Position numbers and translations under genes: made by a program
Notes under the pieces: generated by a model
What the model was told of the DNA's origin: nothing
Databases searched by the model: none
Seen by the model: only the letters and a program-made list of their open reading frames with translations
Source: Sphingomonas sanxanigenens DSM 19645 = NX02
GTDB taxonomy: Bacteria; Pseudomonadota; Alphaproteobacteria; Sphingomonadales; Sphingomonadaceae
Length of the DNA stretch: 64,000 nucleotides
Assembly: GCF_000512205.2 (NCBI RefSeq)
Contig: NZ_CP006644.1
Location: forward strand, 5,408,501-5,472,500
Reading direction: 5' to 3'
In this document: positions 36,924 to 46,020 of the stretch, one piece after another
How the letters are laid out: each line of letters begins with the position of its first letter
Numbering within the stretch: position 1 is the first letter of the stretch

Positions 36924-37718
36924 ATGAACGACCGCCTCAAGATCGCGTCCTGGAACATCAATTCGGTCCGCGCCCGAATCGACATCGTCGAGCGGCTGCT
37001 GCGCGAGGAAGAACCCGACATCCTGTGCCTGCAGGAAACCAAGGTCGTGAACGATATCTTCCCCACCGCGATGTTCCACCAGCTCGGCTATACCCATCAG
37101 GTGCTGCACGGCCAGCCGATGCACCATGGCGTCGCCATCCTCAGCCGCGTGCCGATGCGCGAGGACGACCGGCTGGACTGGCAGGCCAATGGCGAGCCCC
37201 GCCACATCGGCGTCCAGCTCGAGAACGGATTCCGCCTCGAGAATGTCTATGTGCCCGCGGGTGGCGACATCCCGGATCGCACGCTCAATCCCAAATTCGG
37301 CCAGAAGCTGGATTTCGTCGAGCGGATGACGCGCTGGTCGGAGACGCTGAAGACCCCCACCCTGATCGTCGGGGATTTCAATATCGCACCGCTGGAAAGC
37401 GACGTGTGGAGCCACAAGCAGTTGCTCGACGTCGTCAGCCACACCCCGATCGAGGTCGAGGCGCTGGCGGGTATGCAGGCCGCGCATGGCTGGGTCGATC
37501 TCGGCCGGACCTTCATTCCCGCACCCGAGCGCTATTACAGCTGGTGGAGCTATCGCGCGAAGGACTGGGCGGCCAGCGACCGCGGCCGCCGGCTCGACCA
37601 TATGTGGGCAAGCCCGCAGCTCGCGGCGCAGGCCACGACGCACCGCGTGCTCGAACCGTGCCGGAGCTGGACCCGGCCGTCCGACCATGTGCCGCTGATC
37701 GTCGAGTTCGAATTTTGA
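36924..37718 (+). CDS. xthA: Exodeoxyribonuclease III
   Basis: 264 aa AP endonuclease/3'-5' exonuclease of base-excision repair. Motifs are [25 protein letters not shown] (metal-binding Glu), [19 protein letters not shown] and the C-terminal RRLDHMWAS and [12 protein letters not shown]. Length is standard. The TTGA overlap with ribA shows cotranscription. Confidence 0.96.
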   Translation: MNDRLKIASWNINSVRARIDIVERLLREEEPDILCLQETKVVNDIFPTAMFHQLGYTHQVLHGQPMHHGVAILSRVPMREDDRLDWQANGEPRHIGVQLENGFRLENVYVPAGGDIPDRTLNPKFGQKLDFVERMTRWSETLKTPTLIVGDFNIAPLESDVWSHKQLLDVVSHTPIEVEALAGMQAAHGWVDLGRTFIPAPERYYSWWSYRAKDWAASDRGRRLDHMWASPQLAAQATTHRVLEPCRSWTRPSDHVPLIVEFEF

Positions 37719-38779
37719 GCGACCCGCGCGCCGCGGCCCGTGCGATCGACGCGCTGCGGCGCGGCTGGCCGGTCACGATCGCGGATGGCGACGATGCGAT
37801 CGGCCTGCTTGCGATCGAGGCGGCGGACGACCAGCGACTCGCGGCGTTCGATCCGGGCGGGCAGGCCGACGTGCTGATCTCCGCGGCGCGCGCGGCGACG
37901 CTCAAGCTCGCCAACCAGCGCGACGCCGCCGAACCCGGGCTGCCGGTGCGCATCGCCCGCACGCCCTGGCTCGACCTGGCGACCGCGACCGCGATCGCCG
38001 ATCCGGTGCTCGACCTCGCGACCCCGCTCAAGGGCCCCTTCCGCGCGGTCGCCACCGAAGCGCCGGGCGCGTCGGCGGCGGCGCTCGAACTGGCGCGGAT
38101 CGCCGGATTGATGCCGGCCTTCTTCGTGCGCGGCGGCGACAGCGAAGATTCTTCGCTGATCACGCCGGCGGACATCGCTGCGCATGAGGATGCCACGCGG
38201 CTGTGCATCGCGACGCGTGCGCGGCTGCCCGTCACCGCGTCCGAGCAGGCCGAGATCATCGCGTTCCGCAGCCCCGAACATGCCGGTGAGCATGTCGCGC
38301 TGGTCATCGGCTCCCCCAACGGCACCACCCCGCTCGTCCGCCTGCACAGCGAGTGCCTGACGGGCGACGTGCTCGGCAGCCTCAAATGCGATTGCGGGCC
38401 GCAGCTCGATGCCGCGCTGCACGCGATCGCGGCGGCGGGCTGGGGCATCCTGCTCTATCTGCGGCAGGAAGGGCGCGGCATCGGCCTCGTCAACAAGCTG
38501 CGTGCCTATGCGCTGCAGGATCAGGGGTTCGATACGGTCGATGCCAATCTTCGGCTGGGCTTCGCGGTCGACGCGCGCGATTTCGGTGTCGCGGCGCAGA
38601 TGCTGAAGCTGCTAGGGCAGACGCGGGTGCGGCTGATGACCAACAATCCCGAAAAGGTCGCCGGGCTGGAAGCGGCGGGCATCACCGTTGCGCAACGGGT
38701 ACCGCACGCGCTGCCCGCCAATCCGCACAATGCGCGCTATCTGGAAACCAAGCGCGACCGCACCGGCCACCAGCTTTAG
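37715..38779 (+). CDS. ribA: GTP cyclohydrolase II with degenerate RibB-like N-terminus
   Basis: 354 aa starting from TTG 37715 inside the xthA stop. The C-terminal half is a complete GTP cyclohydrolase II: zinc ligands in [41 protein letters not shown] and the [10 protein letters not shown] segment. The N-terminal ~150 residues resemble 3,4-dihydroxy-2-butanone-4-phosphate synthase in outline ([20 protein letters not shown]) but lack the acidic DREDEGD-type catalytic motif. Only the first step of riboflavin synthesis is therefore predicted. Confidence 0.9.
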   Translation: MSDPRAAARAIDALRRGWPVTIADGDDAIGLLAIEAADDQRLAAFDPGGQADVLISAARAATLKLANQRDAAEPGLPVRIARTPWLDLATATAIADPVLDLATPLKGPFRAVATEAPGASAAALELARIAGLMPAFFVRGGDSEDSSLITPADIAAHEDATRLCIATRARLPVTASEQAEIIAFRSPEHAGEHVALVIGSPNGTTPLVRLHSECLTGDVLGSLKCDCGPQLDAALHAIAAAGWGILLYLRQEGRGIGLVNKLRAYALQDQGFDTVDANLRLGFAVDARDFGVAAQMLKLLGQTRVRLMTNNPEKVAGLEAAGITVAQRVPHALPANPHNARYLETKRDRTGHQL

Positions 38780-38807
38780 GCTACCCGCACATGGTCCATC
38801 CCCGTCC

Positions 38808-39815
38808 TCAGCGGACGGGCTTGGGTCCGCCGCGCGCCGCCATCCGCGATCCCGGCAGCGGCCGCGATCCGGTGTCGGGCATGTCGAAGCGCGCCTTCTT
38901 GTTGGCGAAGTCCACCGACACGCGGTCGAACAGCGCCAGCGCGTCCATGCCCAGCAGCAGCGCCGGCCGATCGATCAGGTCGAGTATCTTGAAGCTGTGC
39001 AGGTCGGCGAAGGCCACCGGCATGTCGGTGAGAATCGCGCCGCCCACGCGGATCTTGCGGATCGCGGTGTAATTCGCGGTGAGCTGCCCGCCGGTCACGC
39101 TGGTGATCGTGATCGGCACCGCGGCGCGCGTGGTGCGGCGCCCGGTCAGCCGGCGTTCCAGCGCGAGATTGCCGACCGACACCTGCGTGCCGGTATCGAG
39201 GATCACCGCCACCTTCTGGCCATCGACCGCGGCATCGACGAGGATCAGCTGGCCGTAGCGGCGCTTGGCGCGGACGACGATCACGTCGTCGTCCCACTGC
39301 TCCACACGCTTGCGCGCGTCGCCGATGGTCATCGTCTGCTTGCGGAAGTCGATCGTCAGCCGCTTGTTCTCGAGGCTGTCGATGCCGAGGATGCCGTCGG
39401 CACCCAGGAAGCGGATCGGCAGCGAGGGCGCGCGCACCAGCGGCATCAGCCCCGATCCGTGATCGAGATCGGTGAGCGACACCGTCGGCACCCGGTCTTC
39501 GCCGGAGATGCTGTGCAGCCGCACCGTGCCGCTGTCCGCCAACCCGAGGTTGGCGGCGAGCTCCGCGGCGATCACGGTGCGCTCGGCGCCGGTATCGATC
39601 AGGAAGCGATAGGGGCCGCGCCCGCCGACGCTGACGGGAACGGTGATGCGATCATCGTCCTCCGTCGTGACGATATCGCGCGTGCTGTCCGTATCGATCG
39701 TGGCGACCTGCCGGGGGGCCTGCGCGGGCGGCGGCTGCGGCGGTGGCGCCTGCTGCGCTGCCGCCGGGGTGGCGAGCAGCGCGAGCGCCGCCAGCCGGAT
39801 CATTCCGATGTCCAT
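38808..39815 (-). CDS. Secreted protein with two retropepsin-like aspartyl protease domains
   Basis: 335 aa. An N-terminal signal peptide (MIRLAALALLATPAAAQQ region) is followed by a Pro-rich spacer. Two aspartyl-protease half-folds follow: the first with FLIDTGAERTV (Asp74) and ILGIDSLENKRLTIDF, the second with VILDTGTQVSV (Asp207) and LLGMDALALFDRVSVDF. Bacterial retropepsin-like proteins usually carry one domain and dimerise; here both DTG motifs are on one chain, as in pepsin. Substrate is unknown. The GGAGAGG ribosome-binding site supports ATG 39815. It lies 105 bp downstream of the Lhr-like helicase. Confidence 0.85.
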   Translation of the reverse strand: MDIGMIRLAALALLATPAAAQQAPPPQPPPAQAPRQVATIDTDSTRDIVTTEDDDRITVPVSVGGRGPYRFLIDTGAERTVIAAELAANLGLADSGTVRLHSISGEDRVPTVSLTDLDHGSGLMPLVRAPSLPIRFLGADGILGIDSLENKRLTIDFRKQTMTIGDARKRVEQWDDDVIVVRAKRRYGQLILVDAAVDGQKVAVILDTGTQVSVGNLALERRLTGRRTTRAAVPITITSVTGGQLTANYTAIRKIRVGGAILTDMPVAFADLHSFKILDLIDRPALLLGMDALALFDRVSVDFANKKARFDMPDTGSRPLPGSRMAARGGPKPVR

Positions 39816-39920
39816 GTCCCCTGACCTCTCCCGGGGCGTGTTATCGGCGAAGGCTATGCCTGTTGCGATGCCCGGGCAAGCGCCGTTGGTCGAAGGATCG
39901 GGCGATCGAACGAAGACGGA

Positions 39921-42338
39921 TCAATCCGCGCGCATCGCCGCCGCCGCAAGCGACTCGGCCTCGATCAGCAATTCGTCGTCGGCGGTGCCCTGCGCGACGC
40001 TCTCGCGCCCGATCATCACCAGCACCGGCACCGCCAGCGGCGTCACCCGGTCGAGGTCGACATGCAGCATCGTGCCCGCGGCACGGTCGAGCAGGTCGGC
40101 GAGGCGGCCGACATCGGTCATCCGCGCGCGCGCATCCGCCCAGGCGGCCTGCAGCAGCAGATGGCCGGGCTCATATTTGCGCAGCACGTCATAGATCAGG
40201 TCGGTGGAGAAGGTGACCTGCTTGCCGGTCTTGCGCTTGCCGGGGTGCTGGCGCTCGACCAGCCCGCCGATCACAGCCACCTCGCGGAAGGCGCGCTTGA
40301 GCAGCGCCGATCCCTGCACCCATTCGACGAATTCATGTTCGAGGATGTCGGCGGAAAACAGGCGCGCCGGATCGGTGATCGGCTTCAGCCCATAGCAGGC
40401 GAGCGCATAATCGTTGGAAACGAAGCCGATCGGGCTCAGCCCCAGCGTCTCCATCCGGCGGGTGATGAGCATCCCCAGCGACTGGTGCGCGTTCCACCCC
40501 TCGAAGCTGTAGGCGACCATGTAGTGCCGCCCCTCATGCGGGAAGGTCTCGACGAGGAGCTGGCCCGGTGTCGGCATCACCGATCGCCGGTCCTGCATCT
40601 CGAGCCATTCGCGGACGTCGTTCGGGAAGCGCGGCCACTGGCTGCGATCGTGAAGAAAACCGCGCACCCGCCGCGCGAGGTTGGTCGAAAGCGGCATGCG
40701 CGCGCCGACATAGGTGGGAATGCGTGCCGGCCGCGCGGTGGCACGCACCACGAGGTCGGCGGTGTCGATCCGTTCCACCTCGAGGCTGATGCCGGAGAAG
40801 AAGAAGGTGTCGCCCGGCGACAATGTCGAGGCGAAATATTCCTCCACCGTCCCCAGCTTGCGGCCGTTCTTGAACCGCACGTCGAGCGTCGGCGCATCGA
40901 CGATGATGCCGGCGTTCAGCCGGTGCTGCTTGACGAAATTGGGATGGCTGACGCGCCACATCCCGTCGACGCCATGCGTCAGCCGCTTGAAGCGGTCATA
41001 GGCGCGCAGCGCATAGCCGCCCGATTCGATGAACCCGAGCACGCGCATGAAGGTCTCTTCGTCGAGCGCGCTGTAGGGGAGGGCGGAGCGCACCTCCTCC
41101 AGCATCGCCTTCGCGTCGAACGGCGCCGCGCAGGCGCAGGCCATCATGTGCTGCGCAAGCACGTCGAGCGCGCCGGGGCGGAAGATGTCGGGATCGAGCT
41201 CGTTGGCTTCGACCGCGTCGAGCGCGGCGCGCGCTTCCAGATATTCGAAGCGGTTGCCCGGCACGAGCACGGCTTCCGATGCCTGGTCGAGCCGGTGGTT
41301 GGCGCGGCCGATCCGCTGCAGCAGCCGCGACGAGCCCTTGGGCGCGCCCATCTGGACGACGAGATCGACGTCGCCCCAGTCGACACCGAGGTCGAGGCTG
41401 GCGGTCGCGACCAGCGCGCGCAGCCTGCCCGCCGCCATCGCCGCCTCCACCTTGCGGCGCGCCTCGCGATCGAGCGAGCCGTGGTGGATGCCGATCGGCA
41501 GCTTCTGGTCGTTTTCCTTCCACAATTCCTGGAAGATCAGCTCGGCGAGGCCGCGGGTGTTGCAGAAGACGATGCTGGTCTTGTGCGTCTCGATCTCGGC
41601 CATCACCTGCGGCGCGGCATATTTGCCCGAGTGGCCGGACCAGGGCACGCGATCCTCGGGCAGCAGGATGGCGATATCGGCAGGCGCGCCGGGCTCGCCG
41701 ATCACCTTCGTCACGGTATCGATATCGCCGTCGGGTGCCAGCCAGGCGCGATAGCCGTCGGGATCGGCGACGGTGGCGGAGAGCGCGACTCGACGCATCG
41801 CCGGAGCGATCGCCTGCAGCCGGCTGAGCGACAGCGCGAGCAGATCGCCGCGCTTCTGCGTGGCGAAGGCGTGGACCTCATCGATCACCACCGTCCGCAC
41901 GCCGGCGAGAAGCGTGAAGCTGTCGGGATAGGAGAGCAGCAGGCTGAGCGATTCGGGCGTCGTCAGCAGCATCTGCGGCGGCCGGGCGCGCTGCCGGGCC
42001 TTGCGGTCGGACGGGGTGTCGCCGGTCCGCGTCTCGACGCGAATGTCGAGCCCCATCTCGCCGATCGGGGTCAGCAGATTGCGCTGGACGTCCACCGCCA
42101 GCGCCTTGAGCGGCGAGATATAGAGCGTGTGGAGATCGCCGGTCGGCTGCTCGATCAGCTCGACCAGGCTGGGCAGGAAGCCCGCCAATGTCTTGCCCGC
42201 GCCGGTGGGGGCGACAAGCAGTGCATGCGCGCCGGCCCGCCCTGCTTCGAGCATGTCGATCTGATGTCGCCGCGGCGCCCAGCCCTTGGCGGCGAACCAG
42301 TCGGCGAGGACCGGGGGAAAGGGGGGATCAGCGGACAT
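39921..42338 (-). CDS. Ligase-associated DNA damage response DEXH helicase (Lhr-like)
   Basis: 805 aa superfamily 2 helicase. Walker A is APTGAGKT (43-50), the DEXH box is VVIDEVHAF, motif III LSATVADPDG, and the helicase C lobe has IVFCNTRGLAELIFQ and LLQRIGRANHR. The C-terminal Lhr-type domains follow. This length and these motifs match the 'ligase-associated' subfamily, which elsewhere sits with an ATP-dependent ligase, a metallo-beta-lactamase exonuclease and a phosphoesterase. Here only the exonuclease is adjacent, divergently placed 115 bp away. Confidence 0.92.
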   Translation of the reverse strand: MSADPPFPPVLADWFAAKGWAPRRHQIDMLEAGRAGAHALLVAPTGAGKTLAGFLPSLVELIEQPTGDLHTLYISPLKALAVDVQRNLLTPIGEMGLDIRVETRTGDTPSDRKARQRARPPQMLLTTPESLSLLLSYPDSFTLLAGVRTVVIDEVHAFATQKRGDLLALSLSRLQAIAPAMRRVALSATVADPDGYRAWLAPDGDIDTVTKVIGEPGAPADIAILLPEDRVPWSGHSGKYAAPQVMAEIETHKTSIVFCNTRGLAELIFQELWKENDQKLPIGIHHGSLDREARRKVEAAMAAGRLRALVATASLDLGVDWGDVDLVVQMGAPKGSSRLLQRIGRANHRLDQASEAVLVPGNRFEYLEARAALDAVEANELDPDIFRPGALDVLAQHMMACACAAPFDAKAMLEEVRSALPYSALDEETFMRVLGFIESGGYALRAYDRFKRLTHGVDGMWRVSHPNFVKQHRLNAGIIVDAPTLDVRFKNGRKLGTVEEYFASTLSPGDTFFFSGISLEVERIDTADLVVRATARPARIPTYVGARMPLSTNLARRVRGFLHDRSQWPRFPNDVREWLEMQDRRSVMPTPGQLLVETFPHEGRHYMVAYSFEGWNAHQSLGMLITRRMETLGLSPIGFVSNDYALACYGLKPITDPARLFSADILEHEFVEWVQGSALLKRAFREVAVIGGLVERQHPGKRKTGKQVTFSTDLIYDVLRKYEPGHLLLQAAWADARARMTDVGRLADLLDRAAGTMLHVDLDRVTPLAVPVLVMIGRESVAQGTADDELLIEAESLAAAAMRAD

Positions 42339-42453
42339 CGGCGATGTGACCGATGGCGCTGGGGTTACGGTCCATGCGCCTTACATCGGAAGGGCGGGGC
42401 CTCCTGTCCAGTCCAACACTGGAACCTTCCCGCGCCTGAACCATATCCACTGG

Positions 42454-43452
42454 ATGGCCCGGCTCGGATCCTGGATCGAAGCGCACCCCGAAGGCATTTA
42501 CGTGCCTGCGGCCGACGTCTGGATCGACCCGTCCCGCCCCAAGCCGCGCGCGCTGGTGACGCATGGTCACGCGGATCACGCCCGTAGCGGGCATGAAGCG
42601 GTGTGGGCGACGCCGGAGACGCTGGCGATCATGGCGGCGCGCTATGGACCGCAGGCGGGCAATCCCGTCCGCTACGGCGAGACGTTGACGATGGGCGGCG
42701 TGGACATCGGCTTCGTGCCGGCCGGGCATGTCCTCGGTTCCGCGCAGATCATCCTCGACCATGCCGGTGAACGCATCGTCGTCTCCGGCGATTACAAGCG
42801 CCGCGAGGACCCCACCTGCGCGCGCTTCCAGCCGGTCGCCTGCGATATCTTCATCACCGAGGCGACCTTCGGGCTGCCGGTGTTCCGCCATCCCGAAACG
42901 CATGACGAGATCGACAAGCTGCTCGCCGCGCTCGCCGCCAACCCCGATCGCTGCGTGCTGGTCGGCGCCTATGCGCTGGGCAAGGCGCAGCGGGTGATCG
43001 CCGAACTGCGCCGGCTGGGGCATGAGGCGCCGATCTTCATCCATGGCGCGCTCGAGCGGCTGTGCGCGCTCTATCAGGAACAGGGAGTGGATCTCGGCAC
43101 GCTCCGCCTCGTCAGCGATGCAAGCAAGGACGAGATGCAGGGCGCAATCGTGCTGGCGCCGCCCTCCGCGCTCAACGACCGCTGGTCGCGGCGGCTGCCC
43201 GATCCGATCACGGCGATGGCCTCCGGCTGGATGCGCGTGCGCCAGCGCGCGGTGCAGCGCAACGTCGAGCTGCCGCTGATCATCTCCGACCATGCCGACT
43301 GGCATGAGCTGACCGAAACGCTGCTGGAGATCGCGCCGAAGGAGGTGTGGGTCACGCACGGGCGCGAGGACGCGCTGGTCCACTGGTGCATGACCCGCCA
43401 GATCAGGGCGTGCGCACTCGATCTCGTCGGCTATGATGACGAGGATGATTGA
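42454..43452 (+). CDS. Ligase-associated DNA damage response exonuclease (MBL fold)
   Basis: 332 aa metallo-beta-lactamase/beta-CASP-type nuclease resembling SNM1/Pso2. WIEAHPEGIYVPAADVWID, the metal motif VTHGHADHARSGH, PAGHVLGSAQIIL, VVSGDYKRREDPTC and ISDHADWHELTETL are all present. It is predicted to process DNA ends in a repair pathway shared with the divergent helicase. No clear Shine-Dalgarno precedes ATG 42454, and its start is judged from the family's usual N-terminus. Confidence 0.92.
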   Translation: MARLGSWIEAHPEGIYVPAADVWIDPSRPKPRALVTHGHADHARSGHEAVWATPETLAIMAARYGPQAGNPVRYGETLTMGGVDIGFVPAGHVLGSAQIILDHAGERIVVSGDYKRREDPTCARFQPVACDIFITEATFGLPVFRHPETHDEIDKLLAALAANPDRCVLVGAYALGKAQRVIAELRRLGHEAPIFIHGALERLCALYQEQGVDLGTLRLVSDASKDEMQGAIVLAPPSALNDRWSRRLPDPITAMASGWMRVRQRAVQRNVELPLIISDHADWHELTETLLEIAPKEVWVTHGREDALVHWCMTRQIRACALDLVGYDDEDD

Positions 43453-43497
43453 TGGCGGGACCGTCCCGAAATTGCCGTCATGGGAAATTAGGACCTG

Positions 43498-44535
43498 ATG
43501 GACGAGAACGGCGCATCGCTGAGGACGCTTATGGACGACGCCAAGCTGACGGATGAGCGCGGGAGGCTCGCGGCGCTGAACCGCGCCAACATTCTCGACA
43601 CGCCGCCGGAAGAACCTTTCGAACGGATCACCAGCCTGCTCAAGTCGGTGCTCGGCGTGCCGATGACCGCGATCACCCTGCTCGACGCCGATCGCCAGTG
43701 GATGAAGTCGCGCTGCGGGCTGGACGCCGACCACACGGCGCGCGACATCAGCTTCTGCACCCACACGATCGAGGGTCGCGATCCGTTCGTGGTGCCCGAT
43801 GCCAGCCGGGATCCCCGCTTCGCCGCGAACCCGCTGGTCACCGACGCGCCGCGCATCGCCGCCTATGCCGGCGTGCCGCTGGAGACGGTGGACGGCTATA
43901 ATCTCGGTGCGCTCTGCGCGATCGACACCAAGCCGCGTGAATTCGCAGCCCACGAACTCGATCTTCTCAAGAGCTTTGCCCGACTGGTGATCGGCGAGAT
44001 CCAGCTTCGCCAGATCGCCGATCGCGACCACCTGACCGGCGCATTCTGCCGGCGCGCGGCGCTGGAAGAGATGGAGCGCGCGGTGGCACGCCATGCGCGG
44101 CACGGCACCCCGGCGGCGCTGATCATGTTCGACATCGATCATTTCAAGTCGATCAACGATCGGTATGGCCACCCCGGTGGCGATAGCGCGCTGCGCGCCG
44201 TTTCCGCGCGGATCGCCGCCATGCTGCGGCCGGACGATGTGCTGGGCCGGCTCGGGGGCGAGGAGTTCGCGATCCTGCTGAACGGCACCGGCCTCGATGA
44301 CGCGACCGTTGCCGCCGAACGTTTCCGGGCCGCGCTGGCGGCGATGATCGTGCCCAACGATCCGCCGCTGCGGCTGACCGCCAGCTTCGGCATCGCCGTA
44401 CTGGGGCCGGACATTGCTGACGTCGATGCCTGGCTGGCGGCCGCGGACGGCGCTCTTTATGCCGCCAAGAACAGCGGTCGCAACCGATGCCGTACCGCCC
44501 ATAGCGGGGGCAGGGACGACGCGGCAGCGGCCTGA
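43498..44535 (+). CDS. GAF domain diguanylate cyclase
   Basis: 345 aa soluble protein. The N-terminal GAF domain (about 25-170) contains ITLLDADRQWMKSRCGLD and SFCTHTIEGRDPFVVPDAS. The C-terminal GGDEF domain (about 175-335) has an active GGEEF motif (253-257). An RPDD inhibitory site (244-247) sits exactly five residues before it. It should make c-di-GMP with product inhibition, in response to a small ligand or light/redox state at the GAF domain. No membrane segment is present. Confidence 0.93.
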   Translation: MDENGASLRTLMDDAKLTDERGRLAALNRANILDTPPEEPFERITSLLKSVLGVPMTAITLLDADRQWMKSRCGLDADHTARDISFCTHTIEGRDPFVVPDASRDPRFAANPLVTDAPRIAAYAGVPLETVDGYNLGALCAIDTKPREFAAHELDLLKSFARLVIGEIQLRQIADRDHLTGAFCRRAALEEMERAVARHARHGTPAALIMFDIDHFKSINDRYGHPGGDSALRAVSARIAAMLRPDDVLGRLGGEEFAILLNGTGLDDATVAAERFRAALAAMIVPNDPPLRLTASFGIAVLGPDIADVDAWLAAADGALYAAKNSGRNRCRTAHSGGRDDAAAA

Positions 44536-44555
44536 ACGGCGGGGCGCAGCATTGC

Positions 44556-44613
44556 TTTCCGGCAGGAAAGTTTTGCCTGCTGGAATTATCTAGTCATTTG
44601 ATAGAGAAATGAC
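44556..44613. promoter_or_regulatory. Two inverted repeats upstream of a small ORF
   Basis: A near-perfect dyad, TTCCGGCAGG and CCTGCTGGAA, lies at about 44559-44585. It is followed by GTCATTT (44593-44599) and AAATGAC (44607-44613) with a 7-nt spacer. The second has the form of a regulator-binding site. They lie between the GGDEF gene and the 54-aa ORF, in a gap that is AT-richer than its neighbours. Confidence 0.4.
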
Positions 44614-44777
44614 GCGTCACCGAGGGAGGTGCCGACGCCATGGTCGTTTCTGGCCGCTGTCACACTACCGTCCATCGCGTGGTGTAGGCGCCTTGCCCGA
44701 GGGCGCAGAAAAACAGACGCAACCTTTTATCGGAACAGCCGTTTGTGCCGGCGAAAGAGCGCCGGGGAGGAGTGTCC

Positions 44778-44942
44778 ATGTCCGCAGAAACCGAAGCCGC
44801 CCCCGGCGGCTCAAACCGTCGCGACGCCTATCCGGTTTCGCTGCAGCATGCAGCCGCGGCGCTGTGGGGCGATGGCTTCTGGGGGCGCGAGGCGCCGGCG
44901 CGGGATGAACGTGCCGACAACCGGAAGCCTGCGCGGCGTTAG
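44778..44942 (+). CDS. Small hypothetical protein
   Basis: 54 aa, MSAETEAAPGGSNRRDAYPV onward, with a central SLQHAAAALWGDGFWG amphipathic segment and a charged Arg/Asp tail. The reason for calling it is a strong GGGGAGGAG ribosome-binding site at 44764-44772, 5 bases before the ATG. No family was recognised. It is 63 bp upstream of the threonine aldolase gene. The remaining part of the 44536-45005 gap shows no other convincing gene. Confidence 0.55.
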   Translation: MSAETEAAPGGSNRRDAYPVSLQHAAAALWGDGFWGREAPARDERADNRKPARR

Positions 44943-45005
44943 GCTTCAGCGCCGCATCGCTGCCGGCGTTGACAGCGACGCGCCGGCCCGCGAAGGGCCG
45001 ATGCC

Positions 45006-46007
45006 ATGCGCTTCTTTTCAGACAACGCCGCCTCCGTCTGCCAGCCTGTGCTGGATGCCATGGCAGCGGCGAATCGCGCCGACACGGCCTATGATGGCGA
45101 CTCGCTGTCGAGGGGGCTCGACGATGCGTTCGGCGGGTTGTTCGGAACGCCGGTCACCGTCCTGTGGGTTGCGACCGGCACTGCGGCGAACAGCCTCGCG
45201 CTGGCGGCCCTGTGCCCGCCCTATGGCGGCGTGGTCTGCCACCGCGATGCGCATATCCAGAACGATGAATGCGGCGCGCCCGAATTCTTCACGCATGGCG
45301 CCAAGCTCCACCTTGCCGAGGGCGACGGCGCCAAGCTGACACCCGGGAGCGTGACCGCGGTGCTCGATGCGATCGCCAATGACGTCCATCGCGTTCAGCC
45401 GCGTGCGCTCTCGATCACCAACGCCACCGAATATGGCCGCGTCTATACGCCGGACGAGGTGGCGGCGCTGGGCAGCCTGGCGCGGGCGCGCGGGCTTGGC
45501 TTCCACATGGACGGCGCGCGCTTCGCCAACGCCGTGGCGCATCTCGGCTGCGATCCGGCCGACCTTACCTGGCGCGCCGGCGTCGACGTGCTGAGCTTCG
45601 GCTTCACCAAGAATGGCGGCATGTCCGCCGAGGCGCTGGTGTTCTTCGATCGCACCCGCGCCGAGGGCGTGGCGGAGCGCCGCAAGCGCGCGGGCCACCT
45701 GCTCTCCAAGGGGCGTTATCTCGCGGCGCAGATCCATGCGCTGCTTGCCGACGATCTGTGGATCGCCAATGGCCATGCCGCCAACCGCGCCGCGACCACG
45801 CTCGCCGAAGCCGCCGCGGGCCGGTTGATCCACCCGGTCGAGGCCAATGAACTGTTCCTGCGGATGACGCCGGACGAAGCGGCGGCGCTCCGCGCACAGG
45901 GTTTCGAATTCTATGATTGGGCGGCCGGCGAGATCCGGCTGGTGACGAGCTGGGACCAGCCGGACGCCGAGGTGGCGGCGCTCGCCGCCGCGCTCCGGGC
46001 GCTCTGA
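45006..46007 (+). CDS. ltaE: Low-specificity L-threonine aldolase-type PLP enzyme
   Basis: 333 aa fold-type I PLP enzyme that cleaves L-threonine/allo-threonine to glycine and acetaldehyde. Features are FFSDNAASVCQPVLDAM at the N-terminus, the substrate loop GDSLSRGLDDAFGGLFG, HMDGARFANAVAHLG, and the PLP-binding lysine in LSFGFTKNGGMSAEAL. The Cys/Asn substitutions in the usual 'TKG' region (TKNGG) are typical of the sphingomonad/caulobacter group. AAGGG lies 8 bases before the ATG. Confidence 0.92.
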   Translation: MRFFSDNAASVCQPVLDAMAAANRADTAYDGDSLSRGLDDAFGGLFGTPVTVLWVATGTAANSLALAALCPPYGGVVCHRDAHIQNDECGAPEFFTHGAKLHLAEGDGAKLTPGSVTAVLDAIANDVHRVQPRALSITNATEYGRVYTPDEVAALGSLARARGLGFHMDGARFANAVAHLGCDPADLTWRAGVDVLSFGFTKNGGMSAEALVFFDRTRAEGVAERRKRAGHLLSKGRYLAAQIHALLADDLWIANGHAANRAATTLAEAAAGRLIHPVEANELFLRMTPDEAAALRAQGFEFYDWAAGEIRLVTSWDQPDAEVAALAAALRAL

Positions 46008-46020
46008 GGGCGCTGGCGCG

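Noticed and set aside
44609-44908. 99-codon frame near the small ORF
   Set aside because: It has no ribosome-binding site, is Arg-rich and overlaps the better-supported 54-codon frame.
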